Shown in pieces: positions 14,649 to 22,992 of a DNA stretch of 32,806 bases. The stretch is from Armatimonadota bacterium. Lineage in GTDB: Bacteria; Armatimonadota; Fimbriimonadia; Fimbriimonadales; Fimbriimonadaceae. The position numbers and the translations under genes were made by a program. Every line of letters starts with the position of its first letter. Positions within the stretch are counted from its first letter, which is position 1. The DNA lies in NCBI GenBank assembly GCA_018268255.1, contig JAFDWX010000002.1:242859-275664 (forward strand), given 5' to 3'. The notes under the pieces were generated by a model that was not told where the DNA came from, did not search any database, and worked only from the letters and a program-made list of their open reading frames with translations.

Positions 14649-15626
14649 ATGCCAACCTGTATCGCACTATTTCTGGCAGCATCCTCGCTGGCGCACACGG
14701 CCGCAGAGCCCGTGGAACTCAGTCGCAAGTTCACCATGGGTGAAAAGGCGTCTTACAAGGTGACCAACGCCTTGCTTGTCGAGCATCGAAACTACATGCT
14801 TGACACGTTTATTCCCGAAAACCAAGGCTTTGAATACGTCTTTGGAACCACGGTTGAAAAGATCGGGGCTGATGGCGTCGCCACAATGCGCTACGCCCGA
14901 CCGACCATGACTTTCATTCAAGGCGAATCTGCGGAGTCGGATGAAAAGCGGAAAGTCGAGAAGGTGAACTTCGATCTCCGGTTGGATGTTTCATCGGTCA
15001 ACGATTTGCTCAACGTCGAGGATCTGTCGGAGGCCAAAAAGAAACCCGCCAAGAAGCCATCTTCAGGTCAGTGGCTTCGGTCTATGTCGGCATCGGCCGC
15101 TGCGCAAACCATGGTGCAGCAGTTTATTGGTCAGATTTTCCAGTTGGCGCAAATGGGTGGCGGACTGCAGGGCGCGATGGATTTCGCCCCGAGGCTACCT
15201 ATTCGGCCGGTGGTTCCGGGCGATAAGTGGAAGACCACGGTGGGATTCTCCCCCCAAAAGCTTAGTGGGGATGCCAAAGGCAAACAGGCTGTTCAACGCA
15301 TCGACTACACCATGACCTACAAGGGCTTGGGAGACCTTAACGGGAAGCAGGTCTATCTGGTTCAGGCCGACTTGAAGCTCGATACCAACTTGGTGGACTA
15401 CTTCAAGCAACTCGATCCCGACGTGGGTGAGGTGCTCTCAAAATTGCCGATTCAACTTGACGCAACGATCATGTACAGCCTGGATATGGGTACTCGTGCG
15501 ACGTTGAAAGGCGACATGAGCGCTACGGGCAAGTATGAGGTTTACGTAACCACTCTCGACGGCCAGGCTTACGAAGAAGCTCGCCTGACCAGCAAGACAA
15601 AAATGGTGCGGGTCGCAGCGAAATAG
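14649..15626 (+). CDS. Secreted protein of unknown function
   Basis: I do not recognise this family with confidence. From the ATG at 14649 (GGGAG 8-9 bases upstream) the product is 325 residues with a signal peptide MPTCIALFLAASSLAHTAA. The mature part alternates predicted beta strands with short turns; it contains a Lys/Pro-rich linker (KKKPAKKPSSG), a Gln-rich helix (AAQTMVQQFIGQIFQLAQM) and the phrase PIRPVVPGDKW, seen in several uncharacterised secreted beta-rich proteins. An earlier in-frame ATG at 14622 adds nine residues and has no good Shine-Dalgarno. It follows the acyl-CoA dehydrogenase by 69 bases but appears functionally separate. Confidence 0.75.
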   Translation: MPTCIALFLAASSLAHTAAEPVELSRKFTMGEKASYKVTNALLVEHRNYMLDTFIPENQGFEYVFGTTVEKIGADGVATMRYARPTMTFIQGESAESDEKRKVEKVNFDLRLDVSSVNDLLNVEDLSEAKKKPAKKPSSGQWLRSMSASAAAQTMVQQFIGQIFQLAQMGGGLQGAMDFAPRLPIRPVVPGDKWKTTVGFSPQKLSGDAKGKQAVQRIDYTMTYKGLGDLNGKQVYLVQADLKLDTNLVDYFKQLDPDVGEVLSKLPIQLDATIMYSLDMGTRATLKGDMSATGKYEVYVTTLDGQAYEEARLTSKTKMVRVAAK

Positions 15627-15654
15627 TCGATCCACCCTTATAGAGACAAGAGAA

Positions 15655-15687
15655 AAGGGTCCTCCCGCACTGGTCGGGAGGACCCTT
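15655..15687. terminator. Strong terminator between the convergent secreted-protein genes
   Basis: AAGGGTCCTCCCG (15655-15667) and CGGGAGGACCCTT (15675-15687) form a perfect 13-bp stem with a 7-base loop. On the minus strand it is followed by a T-rich TTCTCTTGTCTC, so it best serves the dockerin gene, but it lies between convergent stops and is probably bidirectional. Confidence 0.85.
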
Positions 15688-15704
15688 AGTCATTACAGGG
15701 CTGG

Positions 15705-18473
15705 CTACTGGTCGCCGAACTGATCAAAGTTCGTCGCCAAGATGAGATAGTCGAAGATGGATACGGAACCGTCTCCATCGAGATCCGCAGTCGGCATGTA
15801 GTTGCTCTCACCAGCATTGCTATCGAATGCTTGGGTGAGCAACAGATAATCGAAGACGGTGACAGCGTTGTCTCCATCGACGTCTCCGTTGATCAAGCTA
15901 AGGCTAACTTGGGCCCCTTGTTGCGTGATTGGAACGTTTTGAACCTTTTTCCGCAGCCAGCATTTGCCCTTGACAGCGATGTCGTAGTTTCCAGCTGGGA
16001 GTTGCGAGCCAAGATTCAACGTGAAGCGAGACTGTGCATCAAGAGAGGTCTCGTACGCTTGTACCACCGCACCAGTGTCATGGTTGCGAACTTCCACTTC
16101 CATGACTTTGCCTTCCGGTGAGCCGAGCCAGTCGCCAAGTTGGATGCTTGCAGATAAGGCGCCTGCATCGCCAGGGCAGGGAATCTCCACGTCGCCGATC
16201 GTGGTCTTGGCATAATCGCCAATGCCATTCACGTCCTCAATGACGCTGGTTGCGGCCGTACCACCTGTGATGTCCAGTCCCTGGATTCCGTAGGCAGCGG
16301 AGGTGAACCCTGGTCCTGGGGGAAGGAAGTCGCCCGTGAACCAAACTCGGCGCCCGGTTCCGGGGCCGCAGTTGAGTGTTGAATAGTCGTAATCCACGCC
16401 TCCTGCAGAGGAGGGTTGGGTCAGACCGATCATGCCAATCTGGAACTGGTTCGGGCCTCCCACGTTTTGCCACTTGCCGTCCTTGCAGTCGTATTCCAGA
16501 CCGCGTGCTTGGTGCGGCACAGTGCTCGTGTCTCCGCTCATTCCGTGCTCTGCCAGCATGATTTTGCCTTCGGGCGAGAAGCTGATATCAGATACAGGGT
16601 TAGAGAAGTTGGAGGTCCAAGGAGCGACCGTGATCTCCAAGTTGTCGGTTCCAGCGATGAAGTCTCCGCCTGCAGCCAAAAGTCCGACGGACCAGACCTC
16701 GTTCGACGCAGTCGCGCTTGGTCTTGTCGAATCCTCTGACCAACGACCGAAATAGACTCGACCGTGATGCCACTGGATGCCCCACAGCCGTTCGCCAAGA
16801 GGAGCAAAGCCATTGGCAGACTGACCACCCACTTGTGGGTCGGGATTAAACGGATCGTAGGTCGACAAGACGGTCCCAGGTGCCTGCGAGTGGCTACTAG
16901 ACATTCCCTCGAGTCGATAGATCTTGCCATCTTCGTGGTTTGTCACAAAGAATTGGTCGTGATCGCAGTCGTACGTGATATTGCCAAGGGCCGGGTACTT
17001 TTCCGTTGACGCACCTGTGATTGCGTTGTTCGGTAGTGTTGCGAAGACGCTCACCGCGCCTGAGCCATTCGCGATTCGGTAGACCGCTCCTGGGCCTCCA
17101 ATTCCAACTGCATCTCCGTTGAAACACGAAGTGTGGGTTACGTAGATGTTGCCAAACTTGTCGAACGTCAGGCCAAAAATGGTCCCAAGCGTCTTAAGGT
17201 TCCAGGAATCGTTCGGGCCGTGATAGCCGAGTGGCACGGGTGCCCAGTTTGTACCCAATGGCGGCGGCGTGCACTGATATGTATCGAGGTTCTGGAGCGC
17301 CAGAACGGGGTTCGAGTCGACGTTGGTCCAACAAGTCACACCTGCAACGGTGTTCGGGACAAACGGTTGCCAGTGCTGGTCATCGTAGAACGGCTTGAGC
17401 GCACAGCACTCGCCAGGCGTAAGATCGCACCCACAGGTGGGAAGATCCAAGCATATGTAGCGGGAGCAACACGCCTTCAGAAATTTGTCGCTTAAACCCA
17501 TCCAAAAGCATAGTTGCGAACCGGTGGTTGCACCTGAAATGGTGATGCACACTTGCTGGGTCTGGCCGTAGGCTAATCCGGTGGGCGGATTCAGCGGAAC
17601 CAAGACCTGACTGAACGTCACTCCTGGCGGTGGTGCGAGCGTTAGGTAGTTGACCGTCACGTTCTGCAACGACTGAATCGTGAAACACCATGTGATATTG
17701 CCAGCGGCATCACATTCAAGCGTTTGCTCAGTTATTTGAAAACAGTCGCACGGCGGGATGTCCAAACACTCCCGGCTCATGCAGCATTCCATGAGAGTTG
17801 CGTCGTGCTGCATCACCTCAAAGCAAAGTTGCTGGTTCGGAGCGGCACCACAGATTTTGATTGTGAAGTTTTGAGACGCCCCGGGAGCCAACGCAGGGCT
17901 GACCGGGATGTAGTTGGGAATTGCCGTTAGATTGGACTGGAAAACCACTCCCGTCGGCGGATTAAATATGATGTGAGATACCGGGAAGCTCGAATTATTG
18001 GTGTAGGTGAACTTCCACTCGTAGCATCCTGAGTGATCAGCGATGCACAACAAGCTGAGCGTCGTGATTTTGATACAACGCTTGCCGATCCCAGTGTCCT
18101 CAGCATTAACCCATCCTCCGTTATAAGAAACATGTTGAATGCTTCCCGCGGGGAAGGTAACTTCCGTTCCCGACGTAACAGGCGGAATCAGTTCGTAGGT
18201 TCCAACTGGGATGTCGGGGAAAGAATATCGACCACCCTGATCGGTCCTCGCGGTAAACGTTCCACCACTCCCCGTGAGCACCATTAAGGCGTCTGAAAAA
18301 CCAGGCTCACCTTCTTCGTGATGACCCGAGAAGTCTACGTCTTCGTAAACTACCCCTCTTACTCCGCCCGATTGGGCTGACGCGATGCTGAAAGTGCAGA
18401 ACAGCATCATTAGGACCAGGAGTTTGGTAATCGTAAGACTCCAGACTCCTGATCGTGTACTTGAACACTTCAT
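15705..18473 (-). CDS. Large secreted protein: SdrD-B-like domain, tandem Cys-rich domains, propeller-like region, C-terminal dockerin
   Basis: The start at 18473 has GGAGG 5-8 bases upstream and gives 922 residues with signal peptide LVLMMLFCTFSIASA. A Cna/SdrD-B-like domain follows (GVRGVVYEDVDFSGHHEEGE, GGRYSFPDIPVGTYEL). Next are two related domains of about 110 residues, each ending in a CC-x4-C-LD-x-P-x-C signature (ECCMSRECLDIPPCDC; ACCSRYICLDLPTCGC). The centre (FGLTFDKFGNIYVTHTSC, GNITYDCDHDQFFVTNHEDGKIYRL) resembles a beta-propeller. The end has a LGDWLGSPEGK domain and a dockerin-like pair of calcium loops (DVDGDNAVTVFDY, DLDGDGSVSIFDY). No cohesin is visible here. It is probably an exported surface or matrix protein. 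Confidence 0.82.
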   Translation of the reverse strand: MKCSSTRSGVWSLTITKLLVLMMLFCTFSIASAQSGGVRGVVYEDVDFSGHHEEGEPGFSDALMVLTGSGGTFTARTDQGGRYSFPDIPVGTYELIPPVTSGTEVTFPAGSIQHVSYNGGWVNAEDTGIGKRCIKITTLSLLCIADHSGCYEWKFTYTNNSSFPVSHIIFNPPTGVVFQSNLTAIPNYIPVSPALAPGASQNFTIKICGAAPNQQLCFEVMQHDATLMECCMSRECLDIPPCDCFQITEQTLECDAAGNITWCFTIQSLQNVTVNYLTLAPPPGVTFSQVLVPLNPPTGLAYGQTQQVCITISGATTGSQLCFWMGLSDKFLKACCSRYICLDLPTCGCDLTPGECCALKPFYDDQHWQPFVPNTVAGVTCWTNVDSNPVLALQNLDTYQCTPPPLGTNWAPVPLGYHGPNDSWNLKTLGTIFGLTFDKFGNIYVTHTSCFNGDAVGIGGPGAVYRIANGSGAVSVFATLPNNAITGASTEKYPALGNITYDCDHDQFFVTNHEDGKIYRLEGMSSSHSQAPGTVLSTYDPFNPDPQVGGQSANGFAPLGERLWGIQWHHGRVYFGRWSEDSTRPSATASNEVWSVGLLAAGGDFIAGTDNLEITVAPWTSNFSNPVSDISFSPEGKIMLAEHGMSGDTSTVPHQARGLEYDCKDGKWQNVGGPNQFQIGMIGLTQPSSAGGVDYDYSTLNCGPGTGRRVWFTGDFLPPGPGFTSAAYGIQGLDITGGTAATSVIEDVNGIGDYAKTTIGDVEIPCPGDAGALSASIQLGDWLGSPEGKVMEVEVRNHDTGAVVQAYETSLDAQSRFTLNLGSQLPAGNYDIAVKGKCWLRKKVQNVPITQQGAQVSLSLINGDVDGDNAVTVFDYLLLTQAFDSNAGESNYMPTADLDGDGSVSIFDYLILATNFDQFGDQ

Positions 18474-18495
18474 TGTCTCCTCCAAGCAAAAAGTT

Positions 18496-18544
18496 ACAAG
18501 TATTCGCGAATTGCTCCCCTCAGAGCACAAAAGCAAATACTTGT
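18496..18544 (-). promoter_or_regulatory. Structured upstream element of the dockerin-protein gene
   Basis: ACAAGTATT (18496-18504) and AATACTTGT (18536-18544) form a perfect 9-bp inverted repeat enclosing 31 bases. Inside are a smaller hairpin (TGCTC 18512-18516 with GAGCA 18523-18527) and the palindrome ATTCGCGAAT (18502-18511). It sits 23 bases upstream of the ATG on the minus strand. It could be a folded 5' leader or a protein-binding operator; no known riboswitch was recognised. Confidence 0.45.
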
Positions 18545-18568
18545 CGAGACATCCTATCACATAACAAC

Positions 18569-18597
18569 AAAAAAGCCCAGGAATTTTCCTGGACTTT
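18569..18597 (-). terminator. Intrinsic terminator of the PEP-CTERM gene
   Basis: On the minus strand AAGTCCAGGAA and TTCCTGGGCTT pair (one G-U) around a short loop, followed by TTTTT. It lies 24 bases after the PEP-CTERM gene stop and separates that gene from the dockerin gene. Confidence 0.85.
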
Positions 18598-18620
18598 CTA
18601 TTTGTGAGTTGCGATGGAAC

Positions 18621-19259
18621 CTATTTGGATCTTCGTCTAGAAATCAGACCAAGGGCGCCCAGACCCAATCCCATTAGTGAAAATGGTTCGGGAACCGCTG
18701 ACCAAGATACACGATCGAAATCTACTTGGCCGCCGTTCAGCTTGACGATCCGAACCGAAAGTTTCTCGCCGAGCATAGCATCGTTCGCGCCTGCTGTATA
18801 GGTTAGCGAGAAGTCTTTCCAGCTGCCCTTCACCAGACTGTCCTTGAGTACTTCGGAGGACGCGAGCATCGTTCCACCATTGACCGCCCCGGTTGCTACG
18901 GTTCCGCCAGCCCAGATCTCGAATCTCACGTCGCCTTCATAAGCGTCGTTTCGTCGACCGACTGAAAAGTATAGAGTGGTAAGACCTTCGGCCAGAACAT
19001 CGGAGGTTTGCTGAGCAGCCGATCCGGAGTTCAGAAAGCCAACTTGCACTCCATCCGGAGCTACTTCGCTAAAGTAGGTTGTTGATTCTGGGTTGTAGTG
19101 CCAAACTCCCCCCGTTCCTGATTTCGTCCAACTGGTGATTTCATTATTGAACGAGTTCAATCCGAGTGCGGGAAGTTCAAAACCGCCATTGATGATCGCC
19201 GCGTGGGCGCCAGTCACGATGCTGAAGGCACCGCAGAGCGCTGCAAGTTTTTGTCGCAT
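18621..19259 (-). CDS. PEP-CTERM anchored exported protein
   Basis: From ATG 19259 (Shine-Dalgarno GAGAGG, 5 bases) the product is 212 residues. It has a signal peptide (MRQKLAALCGAFSIVTGAHA) and a C-terminal PEP-CTERM sorting signal: VPEP, a hydrophobic Gly/Leu stretch, then RRR. The middle (about 22-185) is a beta-rich extracellular module beginning IINGGFELPALG, with SWTKSGTGGVWHY, PDGVQVGFLNSGSAAQQTSD and FSVGRR, resembling DUF642/CBM-like galactose-binding folds. PEP-CTERM proteins are processed by exosortase and linked to exopolysaccharide; no exosortase is in the window. A longer start at 19277 is possible but less well placed. Confidence 0.9.
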   Translation of the reverse strand: MRQKLAALCGAFSIVTGAHAAIINGGFELPALGLNSFNNEITSWTKSGTGGVWHYNPESTTYFSEVAPDGVQVGFLNSGSAAQQTSDVLAEGLTTLYFSVGRRNDAYEGDVRFEIWAGGTVATGAVNGGTMLASSEVLKDSLVKGSWKDFSLTYTAGANDAMLGEKLSVRIVKLNGGQVDFDRVSWSAVPEPFSLMGLGLGALGLISRRRSK

Positions 19260-19477
19260 ATTGTCCTCTCTAATCAAGCAAGCCTCCAGGAAATTCCCCG
19301 AGGGCTGGTCTATTGTACAACTAGTCCACGCATTCTATCGTATTTTCTGAGTCTATCTACCTAGGTCCTCGAACATTGGAGCGGAACATGGCACTCGATT
19401 TTGAACATGCGGTGGACGCTCTGGATCGCTTTCGATCGGCTGCAACTTTCAATGTAGCTTCCACCCACGGATGGGAG

Positions 19478-19507
19478 TTGTAGGGAAGTACCGAAAAGGC
19501 CTATAAT
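19478..19507 (+). promoter_or_regulatory. Promoter of tRNA-Thr
   Basis: TTGTAG (19478-19483) and a perfect TATAAT (19502-19507) are separated by 18 bp. Transcription would start near 19514, about 10 bases before the tRNA 5' end. Confidence 0.7.
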
Positions 19508-19523
19508 ATTCCTTGACTTCATC

Positions 19524-19598
19524 GCCGACGTAGCTCAGTGGTAGAGCAGCTGTTTCGTAAACAGCAGGTCACCGGTTCGAATCCGGTCGTCGGCTCCA
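19524..19598 (+). tRNA. tRNA-Thr (anticodon CGU)
   Basis: This is a complete cloverleaf: acceptor GCCGACG/CGTCGGC, D-arm GCTC/GAGC, anticodon arm GCTGT-TTCGTAA-ACAGC (anticodon CGT, reads ACG), T-arm ACCGG-TTCGAAT-CCGGT, discriminator T and a gene-encoded CCA. Length is 75 bases. Confidence 0.97.
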
Positions 19599-19712
19599 GG
19601 AATCCCGTGGGTTGACACAGGGGACGACGCTAAACAAGTTCTTTCGGAACTGGTGGTTATCCCTGGCGGAACGCAGGTTCGCTGAGTGGCTTTGACCGTG
19701 TAAGCTAGCAAC

Positions 19713-22517
19713 ATGTTGGTGCCTTTGCTCGGCGGGAAACCCGCGCTTCTCAGCGGACCATTTGCAGGCGCAGATTGGCTCACGATCCCCGTTAAGAGTT
19801 CGCCGATCGAGCAGGCAAGTTGGATCTGGGTGCAAAGGAAGGGCGAAAGCGCTCCCACCATTCAAAAGGCCTCAGTCGGCACCGTGCATCTCAGGCGCGA
19901 ATGGACTCTGGATGAGGAGCCGAAGGAGGGCACAGCATGGTTCACCGCCGATAATCGCAGCAAGATCAAGCTCAACGGTAAGGCGATCGGGCAATCCAAC
20001 GCGTGGGAATCGATCACCAAAGTCGACCTCCATGGACTGTTGCACAAAGGCGTAAATATCTTTGAGATCGAGGCTACCAACGATAAGGGGACGAGCGACC
20101 AAAACCCGGGAGGGTTCATCTTTGCTTCTCAAGCAACCCTGACGACCGGCAGGGTGGTCGAACTCGTTTCGGACCAAAACTGGAAGAGCCCCGACGGCAC
20201 GGTACTCGCCATCGGTGGTTACGGTACATCTCCTTGGAACAAGACCGCCGTAGATGTGCCGCCACCAGTTTTCCACAAGACCATCGAACTCGAAAAGAAG
20301 CCGACCGGTGCCGTCGCAAAAGTGGTCGGATTGGGCCAATTCGATCTCAAGGTGAACGAACGTATTCAAGGCGACACGTACATTAATGGACCGTGGTCGC
20401 AATACGACAAAACCCTGTACTGGCAAGAGATTCCGATTCAGGGACTCAAAAAGGGAAGCAATGCCTTCGATGCGTACTTGGGCAACAGCTTCTATCGTGT
20501 TGCGGAAACCCCGGACCGATACGCTAAGGGAGACGCGATGCCCGACTTCAGCGGCGACAAGCCCTATTTGTTTGCGCTCGTCCTAGAAGTCCGGTACGAC
20601 GACGGGACATCAGATCGATTCACGACTGACGAAAGTTGGAAATGGCGTTCGAGTCCTTACACCTATTCCCACGTGTACGGTGGGGAAGACTACGATGCTC
20701 GACTCGAAGCATTGTCGGGACCTTTGCACGACGTGGTGGTCGCCAATCCGCCTACCGCTGAGTTGCTTCCGGTCACTTTCCCGCTTTTCAAAGCCAAAGA
20801 GATGTGGAAACCGGTGCGCGTGTTCGAAACTGATCCTGGCGTGTGGACCTACGTCTATCCGCAAAACGCCATGGCGATCATGCGGCTCAAAGTCCATGGT
20901 CCAGCGGGAGGGAAGATCCAGCTCACGCCGTCTGAGGTGATGACAGAAGCTGGCAAAGTCGAGCAGATGAACTTGTGGGGCGGGCATTCCTACACCACGT
21001 ACACCTTGAAAGGTGGCGACTCCGAGAGCCACGATTGGCGATTCTTCTACCATGGCTTTCAATTCGTTCGAATGGAAGGCGGAGTGCCAGCTGGGCAGCC
21101 CAATCCAAAGAATCTGCCCGTTGTTGAATCGCTTGAGATGGTCCACATCCGAACGGATAATCCGCAAATCGGGGAATTTGCGACATCCAGCGACCTCTTC
21201 AACAAGACTCACAGCCTAGTCGATTGGGCGATGCGGTCGAATATGGGATACGTCCTTACCGATTGCCCCCATCGTGAAAAGCTGGGTTGGCTGGAATGCG
21301 ACCACCTTCTCTTTCGATCATTCGCCTACCGTTATGATGTCCGCGACTGGTACAAAAAAATCACGCGCGATCTGAGAGATATCCAGCTTCCCGATGGTCG
21401 CATTACAACCGTCGCGCCGGACTACCTGATGCTCCCGGTCGAAAGTCCGTACAAGTTCACCATCGAATGGGGTGCCGCAGGTGTGCTTGTGCCGTGGCAG
21501 GCTTACGAGTGGTACGGCGACAAGAAGTTTCTTACCGAGAACTTCGGGATGATGAAGCGCTACGTGGATTGGATCGCCTCACATGCGGTGGATGGCATCG
21601 CGCCTAAAGGATTAGGTGATTGGTACGACTATGGACATGGGCAGTCTCCTGGTCCAAGTCGGTTCACCCCAACAGATGAAACGGCCACGGTGATGTGGGC
21701 GATGTGCACTCGCGCACTTCTCGCCGCAGCCAAGGTGCTGGATTCGACCGATGATGTAACGAAATACAGTCGGATGATCGAGGAGATTCGAATCTCATTC
21801 CTGACGCACTTCTACGACCCAGCCGCCAAGGAGGTCAAAAACAACGGCAGTCCTCAGACAGCCAACGCGATGGCATTGTGCGCAGATTTGATCCCCGAAA
21901 GCGATCGCAAGGACGTGGTGGAGGGGATCGTTCGCGATCTCGAAAAGCGCGATTTCCAGCAAACTCCAGGTGACGTGGGCCACCTGTTCTTCATCCGTGC
22001 CTTGGCGGAAGCAGGTCGGTCCGACGTACTTCACAAGGTCTACAGTCGTACCGGCTTGGGCTCTTACGGCGGAATACTGGCAAAGGGCCTTACGACCATG
22101 CCCGAGACGTGGGATGCCATCACTGTTGGGAGCAACTCACTCAACCATTGCATGTTGGGGCACGTCATGGAGTGGTTCTACGGGTGGGTATTGGGAATCC
22201 GCCAAGCGCCGGGATCGGTAGGGTGGAACCGGATCCTGATTGCTCCGGAACCGGGATCGCTCCGAAATGCTAAGGGGAAGACGAAGACGCCCCACGGCGA
22301 GTGTTCCATCTCATGGAGCCAAACCGATACAGTTTTCGAAGCCAAGGTACTCGTTCCTTCGGGGGTCCAAGCAGCCTTTACTTCTCCATATAAATCGGGC
22401 GAGACGACCCTGGACGGAAGGGCAGTTTCGAGCAAGCTCGGCCCGCTTGGCCGCCAGGTGATCAACGTTGATGCTGGGGAGCATACGATCAGCGTGCGAC
22501 GCCATGGCGAGAATTGA
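19713..22517 (+). CDS. Alpha-L-rhamnosidase, glycoside hydrolase family 78
   Basis: This 934-residue enzyme would release terminal alpha-L-rhamnose from polysaccharides or glycosides. The N-terminal half has beta domains typical of GH78 (WFTADNRSKIKLNGKAIG; QGDTYINGPWSQYDKTLYWQE). The (alpha/alpha)6 catalytic domain carries the signature TDCPHREKLGWLECD near residue 517, in which Asp and Glu catalytic residues can be placed. The usual GW[TM]GD is here GWLECD, as in a subgroup with DCPHREKLGWLE. GLGDWYDYG and the C-terminal WNRILIAPEPG are also typical. No convincing signal peptide is visible in the first 35 residues, so it may be cytoplasmic or the true start may differ; the Shine-Dalgarno is weak. 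It overlaps the SRPBCC start by 14 bases. Confidence 0.9.
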   Translation: MLVPLLGGKPALLSGPFAGADWLTIPVKSSPIEQASWIWVQRKGESAPTIQKASVGTVHLRREWTLDEEPKEGTAWFTADNRSKIKLNGKAIGQSNAWESITKVDLHGLLHKGVNIFEIEATNDKGTSDQNPGGFIFASQATLTTGRVVELVSDQNWKSPDGTVLAIGGYGTSPWNKTAVDVPPPVFHKTIELEKKPTGAVAKVVGLGQFDLKVNERIQGDTYINGPWSQYDKTLYWQEIPIQGLKKGSNAFDAYLGNSFYRVAETPDRYAKGDAMPDFSGDKPYLFALVLEVRYDDGTSDRFTTDESWKWRSSPYTYSHVYGGEDYDARLEALSGPLHDVVVANPPTAELLPVTFPLFKAKEMWKPVRVFETDPGVWTYVYPQNAMAIMRLKVHGPAGGKIQLTPSEVMTEAGKVEQMNLWGGHSYTTYTLKGGDSESHDWRFFYHGFQFVRMEGGVPAGQPNPKNLPVVESLEMVHIRTDNPQIGEFATSSDLFNKTHSLVDWAMRSNMGYVLTDCPHREKLGWLECDHLLFRSFAYRYDVRDWYKKITRDLRDIQLPDGRITTVAPDYLMLPVESPYKFTIEWGAAGVLVPWQAYEWYGDKKFLTENFGMMKRYVDWIASHAVDGIAPKGLGDWYDYGHGQSPGPSRFTPTDETATVMWAMCTRALLAAAKVLDSTDDVTKYSRMIEEIRISFLTHFYDPAAKEVKNNGSPQTANAMALCADLIPESDRKDVVEGIVRDLEKRDFQQTPGDVGHLFFIRALAEAGRSDVLHKVYSRTGLGSYGGILAKGLTTMPETWDAITVGSNSLNHCMLGHVMEWFYGWVLGIRQAPGSVGWNRILIAPEPGSLRNAKGKTKTPHGECSISWSQTDTVFEAKVLVPSGVQAAFTSPYKSGETTLDGRAVSSKLGPLGRQVINVDAGEHTISVRRHGEN

Positions 22518-22992
22518 AATCGTCACGTGGATCGACGCACCGATTGAGATCTGCTTCGATCTTGCACGGAGCATTGACTTCCATATGAAATCGACTTCTC
22601 GGACGGGTGAGACTGCCGTTGCAGGGCGCACATCGGGTTTGATTGAATATGGCGAATCGGTCACGTGGCGGGCTCGGCACCTAGGTATATGGCAAACCCT
22701 CACCTCTAAGATCACGGAATTTGACGAACCCCGTTTCTTCGTGGATGAACAAATGACTGGGGCGTTCAAGAAGTTTCGGCACGAGCACAATTTCGAGGCG
22801 ATGGATGGGAAAACCAGAATGGTCGATACGTTTGATTTTGAGTCGCCACTTGGACCATTGGGAAAATTGGCAGAGTTCCTATTCCTAACTCGCTACATGG
22901 AGAGTTTCCTAAGGAACCGATGCAACTTGATCAAGCTTGAGGCGGAGTCATTGGCTCACTCAACTAGGGAACTTAAGCACCCGCGTGCCTAG
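22504..22992 (+). CDS. SRPBCC (START/polyketide-cyclase-like) family protein
   Basis: This 162-residue protein has the SRPBCC fold: [27 protein letters not shown] at the N-terminus, a central strand series ([58 protein letters not shown]) and a long C-terminal helix ending in [17 protein letters not shown]. Such folds bind hydrophobic ligands; the ligand is unknown. The ATG at 22504 lies within the end of the rhamnosidase gene, suggesting translational coupling. An earlier ATG at 22468 is in frame but adds residues absent from the family. Its 3' end overlaps the convergent copper ATPase gene by 20 bases. Confidence 0.82.
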   Translation: MARIEIVTWIDAPIEICFDLARSIDFHMKSTSRTGETAVAGRTSGLIEYGESVTWRARHLGIWQTLTSKITEFDEPRFFVDEQMTGAFKKFRHEHNFEAMDGKTRMVDTFDFESPLGPLGKLAEFLFLTRYMESFLRNRCNLIKLEAESLAHSTRELKHPRA

